Source of the DNA: CALJTV01 sp034433775
Lineage (GTDB): Bacteria; Chloroflexota; Dehalococcoidia; GIF9; UBA5629
Length of the DNA: 15,792 bases
Assembly (NCBI GenBank): GCA_034433775.1
Contig: DAOUAI010000083.1
Coordinates: 1 to 15,792, forward strand
Reading direction: 5' to 3'
The notes below the pieces were generated by a model, which saw only the letters and a list, made by a program, of their open reading frames with translations, did no database searches and had not been told where the DNA came from. The position numbers and the translations under genes are program-made. Positions within the stretch are counted from its first letter, which is position 1. Every line of letters begins with the position of its first letter. Below, piece after piece: positions 7,563 through 13,446 of the stretch.

Positions 7563-9506
7563 TTGAACAAGCTACCAGTGTTTAACGTCTCAGCTGAATA
7601 TTATGATTTATGGAAAGCATCGATAACTGACCCGGAGGGGTTCTGGAACAAAATCGCCGAGGAGTCCATGCACGATATTTACTGGTTTAAGAAATGGGAA
7701 AAGGTCTTCCAGCTAGATTATCCCAGCTTCAAATGGTTCGTTGGGGGAATGACCAATGCTGCATACAACTGCCTGAGCTATAAGCTTTCCAGATACAAAG
7801 ACAAGCTTGCCTACATATATCAAGCGCCAGAACTCGGCATTTCCCGAACGATAACCTACGGCGAACTGTCCAAACTCGTATCAAGATATAGCGGTGCCTT
7901 GAAGAACCTCGGGCTTGTCAGGGGGGACCGCGTGCTACTGTACATACCGAACAGCATCGAGGCAGTGGCGATGTTACTTGCCTGTTCCAAGATGGGTATC
8001 ATATCCACATGCGTGTTCGCCGGCTTTTCTGCCGGAGCGCTGGCTGAGCGTATACAATTGACCACACCAAAACTGATATTCACTCAGGACTTCACCGTCA
8101 GAAGAGGAAGGAAAATCGAACTGAAGAAGCTGGTTGACGAAGCTATCAACCTGTGCCCCGCAGAAGTCTACCAGAATATTAAGCACATCGTAGTCAACTG
8201 GATAGGGGGAAACCAGACTGAAGGGGACGACACCAGAGGTATTTCGCTTACAGAATTCGAGAAGGCTGGCAAAGATGACGAGGAGTACCTCCCACTTGAA
8301 GCTAATGAGCCACTATTGATAATGTGCACCTCAGGGACTACGGCAAAGCCGAAACCGGTAGTCCATGTTCAGGGTGGTTTCCAAGTCTGGTCTTACTGGA
8401 CAGCCAAGTGGATCTATGCTATCAAGCCAGAAGATGTCATATTTAACACCAGTGACATAGGCTGGATCGTCGGACAATCATATATAGTCTTCAGCCCGCT
8501 GCTAGCAGGTTGCACTGCTGTGCTCTATGAAGGTACACCTGACTTCCCACAACCAGATATGTGGTGGCAAATCATAGAAAAAAGTAGGGCAACCATGGTC
8601 TGGACATCACCCACCGGCGTCAGAGCCCTGCGCACCCTGGGGATTGAACAGGCAAAAAAGCATGACTTGAGCTCGATTGAGAGAGTAGTGGTCGCCGGGG
8701 AAGTCTTAAACCCGGAGGTCTGGTCCTGGATACAAAATGATGTCTTTGAAAGCAAAGTGTCCGTCTTTGACCATATGTGGCAGACCGAGGTCACAGGTGC
8801 AATGTTTGGCTACCCCTACGGCGTCGATAGACCAAAGGTGAAACCGGGCTCCGCTGGCTTTCCCGTGCCAGGGGTACTTCCGGAAATAGTGGACGAGCGT
8901 GAAGGAAAGCCCTGCGGCGTGAACGAGAAAGGTGTTCTCCTGCTCGCCAGACCTGTCCCCGGCATGACGCCGACCATATGGGGAGACCCGCAGCGCTATC
9001 GGGCAGAGTACTGGGAGGCAAGACCATTCTCCAAGGGTAAATACTTCACCGGAGACACCGCATATTTCGACGAAGAGGGGTACATCTGGTTCTGCGGCAG
9101 GTCTGACGAGGTGATAAAGATCGCAGCCCATAGAATAGGCTCCGCTGAGATAGAAAATGCCTTGGTCGCGCATCCCGCAGTTTCTGAGGCTGCAGTTTGC
9201 GGAATCCCCGACGAACTCAGGGGCGAGGCAGTGCTGGCCTTTGTCGTCCTCGCTCAAGGCTATCAGCCCTCTGACAAATTGCGAGAGGAGCTGGTCGCAC
9301 ACATTAGAAAGGTCATGGGGCCCATAGTGGTGTTCAAGAAGGTGGAATTCGTCAACATGCTGCCCAAGACTCGAAGCGGCAAAATTATGAGGAGGGTGAT
9401 GAAAAAACTGTGGTTGGGCGAGGAGCTGGGTGACCTTTCCACAATCGAAAACGAGGCATCCGTTGACGAGGTCAGAGAGGTGATCTCCCGAATTCGCTAT
9501 ACATAG
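7563..9506 (+). CDS. Acetyl-CoA-synthetase-type acyl-CoA ligase (AMP-forming)
   Basis: A 647-residue adenylate-forming enzyme that activates a carboxylic acid to its acyl-CoA via acyl-AMP, spending ATP. The length and layout fit the acetyl/propionyl-CoA synthetase branch. Motifs seen: P-loop TSGTTAKPK (256-264, with Ala where Gly is usual), SDIGW (297-301), AGE (378-380), WQTE (406-409), YFTGD (494-498), GRSDEVIK (512-519) at the hinge, and the catalytic Lys607 in RSGKIMRR. Trp406 aligns with the tryptophan that limits the pocket to short acids in acetyl-CoA synthetase, which favours a small substrate; this is inference. It starts with TTG. It has its own promoter and stands 239 bases after the CoA-transferase and 332 bases before the first glycyl radical enzyme. 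Alternatives are a branched or hydroxy-acid CoA ligase. Confidence 0.93.
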   Translation: MNKLPVFNVSAEYYDLWKASITDPEGFWNKIAEESMHDIYWFKKWEKVFQLDYPSFKWFVGGMTNAAYNCLSYKLSRYKDKLAYIYQAPELGISRTITYGELSKLVSRYSGALKNLGLVRGDRVLLYIPNSIEAVAMLLACSKMGIISTCVFAGFSAGALAERIQLTTPKLIFTQDFTVRRGRKIELKKLVDEAINLCPAEVYQNIKHIVVNWIGGNQTEGDDTRGISLTEFEKAGKDDEEYLPLEANEPLLIMCTSGTTAKPKPVVHVQGGFQVWSYWTAKWIYAIKPEDVIFNTSDIGWIVGQSYIVFSPLLAGCTAVLYEGTPDFPQPDMWWQIIEKSRATMVWTSPTGVRALRTLGIEQAKKHDLSSIERVVVAGEVLNPEVWSWIQNDVFESKVSVFDHMWQTEVTGAMFGYPYGVDRPKVKPGSAGFPVPGVLPEIVDEREGKPCGVNEKGVLLLARPVPGMTPTIWGDPQRYRAEYWEARPFSKGKYFTGDTAYFDEEGYIWFCGRSDEVIKIAAHRIGSAEIENALVAHPAVSEAAVCGIPDELRGEAVLAFVVLAQGYQPSDKLREELVAHIRKVMGPIVVFKKVEFVNMLPKTRSGKIMRRVMKKLWLGEELGDLSTIENEASVDEVREVISRIRYT

Positions 9507-9661
9507 CAACATCTAGTCTGATACAGTCAGCCATCAAAATAAGGGCAATCTGCTGGACTTGTTCAGATATATGGGTGCCATACCCGGGACATAACAGAGC
9601 AGGGTTGATTGCTTTATTTCTCCCCCAGCTTAATCCCCTACCATCAAAGGAGAAGAAAGAT

Positions 9662-9694
9662 AGGGAATTCCCTCTCCCCTTGGGGGCTAGGTGG
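9662..9694. repeat. Degenerate GC palindrome cluster (REP-like?)
   Basis: A perfect 12-base palindrome AGGGAATTCCCT (9662-9673) is followed at once by CCCCTTGGGG (9676-9685) and then GCTAGGTGGG. From memory this layout resembles the CCCTCTCC/GGAGAGGG-type dispersed palindromes of many bacterial genomes, here decayed. A single copy in the window cannot prove a repeat family. Confidence 0.35.
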
Positions 9695-9770
9695 GAAGAC
9701 TGATCAGCCGTTTTCCGACCTAAAAACAGTCAGAATATGTATCACTAGTCCACCGGACAAGTACATTTCC

Positions 9771-9800
9771 TTGACGCCTTTCAGAAAGAGGCCCTATAAT
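9771..9800 (+). promoter_or_regulatory. Sigma-70-type promoter for the first glycyl radical enzyme
   Basis: TTGACG (9771-9776), an 18-base spacer and perfect TATAAT (9795-9800) match the consensus at 11 of 12 positions. Transcription would start near 9807, giving a leader of about 32 bases with GGAGAGG (9824-9830) eight bases before ATG 9839. It could drive the activase as well. Confidence 0.75.
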
Positions 9801-9838
9801 AGGGGTGGCTAAAATTTACGAAAGGAGAGGGTAAATCC

Positions 9839-12253
9839 ATGAGTCTTCTAGCCACCCAGGTCAAGCAAAAGCCCGTTTCAGATAGGATAGCACGGCTGAA
9901 ACAGCGTTTACTCACAAGCCCATACGAGGCAGACATTGAGCGTGCCCGATATTACACCAAGGTCTGGAAACAGATGGAGAAGGCTCCTCCAGCCATGCGC
10001 GCAGCGCAAGCATTGAAAGAGACCCTTCACAACATGTCCATCAGGATTGACGATGACGAGTTACTGGTAGGCGCCAAAACTTACAAACGAGTAGCTAGTA
10101 TACTGGGCATCGAAAGAAACCTGGTAAGTGCAGCAGTACGAAAGGCACTACTGCTTCGCGAAGGCAAACTTTCTGAAGAAAGGTTGAAGGCTTTATCTGG
10201 CATGGGCGGGCACAGCCCGGAATTCGACCACGAAGTCCTTCATATGCCTGAAGAGACTTATCGGGAACTGAAAGACGAAATCCTCCCCTACTGGGAAGGA
10301 AGAAACCTCGGGAGCCTGAAAACCGAATTGTGGAGAAAACGTGGTGTCGACCCTGATACCGCCCAGGTGGCACATAGCGTTGACCTGCAGGGGCACATCA
10401 TCATCGGGCTGAGACGAGTACTGGAGATCGGCTTCAACGGCATATATGAGTGGGCAACAAGGGCTCTCGGTGAGCTTAAGAGGGATAGTAAAGATTACGA
10501 GACCCGGAAAGATTTCTATCAAGCTGTTCAGGTGGCAGCCAAGGCTGTATGCGATTTTTCCAATCGGTACGCCGCCCTAGCTGAGGAAATGGCACAGAAA
10601 GCAGAGGGGCAAAGGAAAGAGGAACTATTGGAGATAGCAGGTCGCTGCCGATGGGTACCGGCTAATCCACCACGAAACTTCTTAGAGGCACTGCAGTCAG
10701 TCTGGATGACACAGGTAGTCCTGGCAATCAGTTATGGTGATGACGGGGTCCACACAGTAGGCAGGCTTGACCAGCTACTCTATCCATACTATAAACAGGA
10801 CATCGAAAAAGGACTTGCAACTCGGGAACAGGCATTGGAGCTCCTCCAAGAGTACCTCATAAAGGTATCGCACTTCCTCGTTTTCGGTCCAAACAATGTC
10901 ACTATCGGAGGGGTTGACCGAAGTGGCAAAGATGCGACCAATGAGCTTTCTTACCTGTTTCTCGATGCTAATGATAGTCTGGGAGGCGGTCTACGCAAGA
11001 GCTTCAGTGTAAGGATTTCCACCAAGACACCAAGAGCTTTCCTGGAGAGGGCCTGTCAAACGCTTCGTATCGGTGCTGGAATCGCATTTTTCAATGATGA
11101 GGTGATAATCCGGGATCTCCTGAAAGATGGTTATTCGCTTGAGGACGCACGGGACTATGCAATCGTGGGGTGTGCTGAGCCCACCGGTTCATGTAATAAC
11201 AATGGCTATACCGCCGGCACTGGCGTCCATCTGACTCAGGTTCTGGAATTAGCCTTGAATGAAGGGCGTCGGCTGCGGGATGGAAAACGCGTAGGGGCAC
11301 CGACTCCTAGCGCCAGCAACTTCAAGACATTCGAGGACGTGAAGGAGGCTTTTCTAGGACAGCTCTCATATATCGTGGATGCCGCCGTTAGACATGGCGA
11401 TATCAAAGACGAAATAGTCGCCAAACATTTCCCCAACCCGCTGCTTTCGTCCACAATAGAAGGATGCCTGGAAAGCGGCTATGACATAGCCCAGGGAGGA
11501 GCACGCTACAGCCACGTCTCGCTTGGTGCGCAAGGACTCGCCACGGTGGTGAACTCACTGAGCGCTATCCGCTGGGCAGTTTTCGAGGAAAAACTTCTCA
11601 CCCTGGAAGAGCTGGTTAACCACCTGCGTAACAATTTTGCTGGTGCTGAGAACATCAGGCAACTACTACTTCGCAAGGCACCAAAGTACGGGAATGATGA
11701 CCCGAAGACTGACGAGCTCGCCGAATGGGTTACGGCAGCCCTGGAGCATGAAGCCAGAAGCCATATATCGAGAGTGCTAGGCGGGGGCTACCGCCCATTG
11801 CTGATCTCATCCGGGACTCACGTCACAGAAGGGCTAGTATGTGGAGCTTCGGCTGATGGCAGGCTGGCCATGAAGCCAGTCTCCAATGGCATATCCCCCG
11901 CCAATGGCACGGAATCTAATGGGTCCACAGCAGTCCTCCATTCAGTCGCGAAAGCTTGTAAGGCTTGCTTGAGCAGTGGCACAACGCTCAATATGAATCT
12001 CGCGCCCGGTTTAATAAAAACAGACGAGGGACTGGACAAGCTGGTCTCTATGATCGAGGCTTACTTTGTACTGGGTGGGAGACACATCCAGTTCAATCCG
12101 GTGGATGTAGAGACTCTGAAGGATGCACAGAGGCATCCCGAGAATTACCCTGACCTGATAGTTAAGGTTTCAGGGTACTCTTTCCGCTTCATAGACCTTT
12201 CGAAGCCGCTACAGGACGACATTATAGCCCGAACCGAGTTTGGCGAAATATAA
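9839..12253 (+). CDS. Glycyl radical enzyme of unassigned substrate (GRE1)
   Basis: A complete 804-residue member of the pyruvate formate-lyase-like glycyl radical family. The glycyl radical would sit on Gly779 in KVSGYSFRF, 25 residues from the end, and would be relayed to Cys445 in GCAEP, with Glu447 as the nearby acid/base seen in dehydratases and C-N or C-C lyases. Other family landmarks are GHIIIG (185-190), GRLDQLLYPYY (308-318), FGPNNVTIGG (349-358), LLSSTIEGC (535-543), and QDDIIART (792-799). It lacks the doubled Cys of pyruvate formate-lyase. Pocket positions differ from those I recall for glycerol dehydratase and choline lyase: YGDDGVHTV precedes GRLDQ where a His-Ser is usual, and Thr458-Ala459 lie 13-14 residues after the Cys. 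An extra Cys452 sits close to the active site. Good promoter and Shine-Dalgarno support the ATG at 9839. The activase follows after 60 bases. Substrate unknown. Confidence 0.95.
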   Translation: MSLLATQVKQKPVSDRIARLKQRLLTSPYEADIERARYYTKVWKQMEKAPPAMRAAQALKETLHNMSIRIDDDELLVGAKTYKRVASILGIERNLVSAAVRKALLLREGKLSEERLKALSGMGGHSPEFDHEVLHMPEETYRELKDEILPYWEGRNLGSLKTELWRKRGVDPDTAQVAHSVDLQGHIIIGLRRVLEIGFNGIYEWATRALGELKRDSKDYETRKDFYQAVQVAAKAVCDFSNRYAALAEEMAQKAEGQRKEELLEIAGRCRWVPANPPRNFLEALQSVWMTQVVLAISYGDDGVHTVGRLDQLLYPYYKQDIEKGLATREQALELLQEYLIKVSHFLVFGPNNVTIGGVDRSGKDATNELSYLFLDANDSLGGGLRKSFSVRISTKTPRAFLERACQTLRIGAGIAFFNDEVIIRDLLKDGYSLEDARDYAIVGCAEPTGSCNNNGYTAGTGVHLTQVLELALNEGRRLRDGKRVGAPTPSASNFKTFEDVKEAFLGQLSYIVDAAVRHGDIKDEIVAKHFPNPLLSSTIEGCLESGYDIAQGGARYSHVSLGAQGLATVVNSLSAIRWAVFEEKLLTLEELVNHLRNNFAGAENIRQLLLRKAPKYGNDDPKTDELAEWVTAALEHEARSHISRVLGGGYRPLLISSGTHVTEGLVCGASADGRLAMKPVSNGISPANGTESNGSTAVLHSVAKACKACLSSGTTLNMNLAPGLIKTDEGLDKLVSMIEAYFVLGGRHIQFNPVDVETLKDAQRHPENYPDLIVKVSGYSFRFIDLSKPLQDDIIARTEFGEI

Positions 12254-12313
12254 ACATACTTCTGCATAAGCAGATAGCCATACAAAACTACCTGAAGGGG
12301 TGGAAAGACTGCT

Positions 12314-13273
12314 ATGTCTGAACCAAGCAGCTTGACCGGGATGATTTTTAATATTCAGCGTCATTCCACTGAGGATGGTCCGGGGATCCGCACCACGGTG
12401 TTCCTGAAAGGCTGCCCTCTACGATGCCCCTGGTGTCATAATCCTGAAGGCATGAAAGCGCAGCCACACCTGGTCTGGTATGAGATCAGGTGTATCGGAG
12501 CCACCGAATGCTTGAAGGCTTGCCCCAAGTCAGCCCTCCGCCTCACACCTGATGGCATGCTCATTGATAGAAATGCCTGTGATTGCTGCGGCAACTGCGT
12601 CAAGGCTTGCCCGGCTGCAGCGCTAGAGATAATAGGGCGACGTGTCACGATCGAAGAGGTGGTCGAGGAGGCACTACGCGACAGGGTATTCTACGAAAAA
12701 TCCGGAGGGGGAGTCACTCTGTCAGGCGGTGAACCAGCAATGCAGTCTGAGTTCTCACTTGCCTTGATGCAGTCCCTCTCTAAAGAAGGAATACATATCG
12801 TGCTGGACACTTCTGGTGGAGTAGGCTGGACAAAGCTACAGCCATTGGCCAGGCTAGCCGACCTGGTCCTTTACGACATCAAGTCAATAAGTGCAGAGGA
12901 CCATCTTAAATATACAGGCATCCCACTTCAGACCGTGTTGAATAACGCCGGCGAAATAGCGAGGCTGGGTAAACCTATGTGGGTACGAACGCCGGTAATC
13001 CCCGGGTATACTGACAGCCCGGACAACATCAGAGGAATAGCACGTTTCATAAAGAACAATCTGCCTACGGTAGAAAGGTATGATTTGCTCGCCTTTAATA
13101 ATACCTGCTCAGCAAAGTACCGTCGGTTAGGACGTGAGTGGCTTTTAGAAGGGATAGACATGCTCACAGCAGAAGCTATGGAGTCACTGGCAGAGGTGGC
13201 AAGGGAAGAAGGGCTTGACTTCGTCCACTGGTCCGGTATGGTGAAAAGGAAAACGCCACTGGAATCAAAATAG
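12314..13273 (+). CDS. Glycyl radical enzyme activase (radical SAM)
   Basis: A 319-residue activating enzyme that uses S-adenosylmethionine and a [4Fe-4S] cluster to abstract hydrogen from the glycine of its partner GRE. The radical SAM cluster ligands are Cys34, Cys38 and Cys41 (CPLRCPWC). A ferredoxin-like insert follows: a second motif with Cys89, Cys92, Cys95 and Cys99 plus an additional Cys91, and a first motif Cys60, Cys66, Cys70 in which the expected cysteine at 63 is Ala. SGGGVTLSGGEP (130-141) is the SAM-binding segment, and YDIK (187-190) and TG (201-202) are further family marks. GGAAAG lies six bases before ATG 12314, and a second purine-rich run is just upstream. Placed between two GREs, it likely serves both. 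Confidence 0.96.
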   Translation: MSEPSSLTGMIFNIQRHSTEDGPGIRTTVFLKGCPLRCPWCHNPEGMKAQPHLVWYEIRCIGATECLKACPKSALRLTPDGMLIDRNACDCCGNCVKACPAAALEIIGRRVTIEEVVEEALRDRVFYEKSGGGVTLSGGEPAMQSEFSLALMQSLSKEGIHIVLDTSGGVGWTKLQPLARLADLVLYDIKSISAEDHLKYTGIPLQTVLNNAGEIARLGKPMWVRTPVIPGYTDSPDNIRGIARFIKNNLPTVERYDLLAFNNTCSAKYRRLGREWLLEGIDMLTAEAMESLAEVAREEGLDFVHWSGMVKRKTPLESK

Positions 13274-13291
13274 AAACATCAAAAAAGCAAA

Positions 13292-13326
13292 GACGGGGTT
13301 GAAGATGTAGGGCAGATAAGCCCGTC
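13292..13326 (+). other. Alternative hairpins between activase and second GRE
   Basis: GACGGG (13292-13297) can pair with CCCGTC (13321-13326); alternatively GGGC (13310-13313) pairs with GCCC (13320-13323). The two use the same bases and so exclude each other. No T-tract follows. This may be chance or a modest attenuation or processing element at 19 bases past the activase stop. Confidence 0.25.
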
Positions 13327-13371
13327 ACCAGGAAAAATGACCAATAAGCCACTGCCCTTTAGCACACTTGC

Positions 13372-13400
13372 TTGACACGACAGCCGAAAAGTAGTAGCTT
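13372..13400 (+). promoter_or_regulatory. Weak candidate promoter before the second GRE
   Basis: A perfect TTGACA (13372-13377) has TAGCTT (13395-13400) at 17 bases, which matches the -10 consensus at only three of six positions. It could allow separate expression of the second GRE; readthrough from the upstream promoter is equally possible. Confidence 0.35.
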
Positions 13401-13432
13401 TTGTCTTGGGAATAAAGAATTGTGAAGCTTTT

Positions 13433-13439
13433 AAGGAGG
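13433..13439 (+). promoter_or_regulatory. Ribosome binding site choosing ATG 13447
   Basis: AAGGAGG at 13433-13439 has seven bases before ATG 13447. The nearer ATG at 13442 is only two bases away and is in another frame that closes soon, so 13447 is the start of the second GRE. Confidence 0.8.
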
Positions 13440-13446
13440 AAATGCC

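Larger units (their letters stand above)
9507..9838. other. Intergenic region with promoter and palindromes
   Basis: This 332-base stretch carries no convincing gene. The 3' part (9771-9838) is the promoter and leader of the first glycyl radical enzyme. Around 9662-9699 there is a cluster of short palindromes. Upstream of that (9507-9650) I see only a short GGGT/ACCC inverted repeat at 9573-9585 and no T-tract terminator. Confidence 0.7.

Noticed and set aside
8706..9512. A 268-residue open frame on the - strand
   Set aside because: It lies wholly opposite the well-supported acyl-CoA ligase, has no family motif and no ribosome binding site; the codon pattern belongs to the + strand gene.
9609..9812. 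A 67-residue open frame in the intergenic region
   Set aside because: It runs through the palindrome cluster and the GRE1 promoter, lacks a Shine-Dalgarno sequence and has a low-complexity, unrecognisable product.
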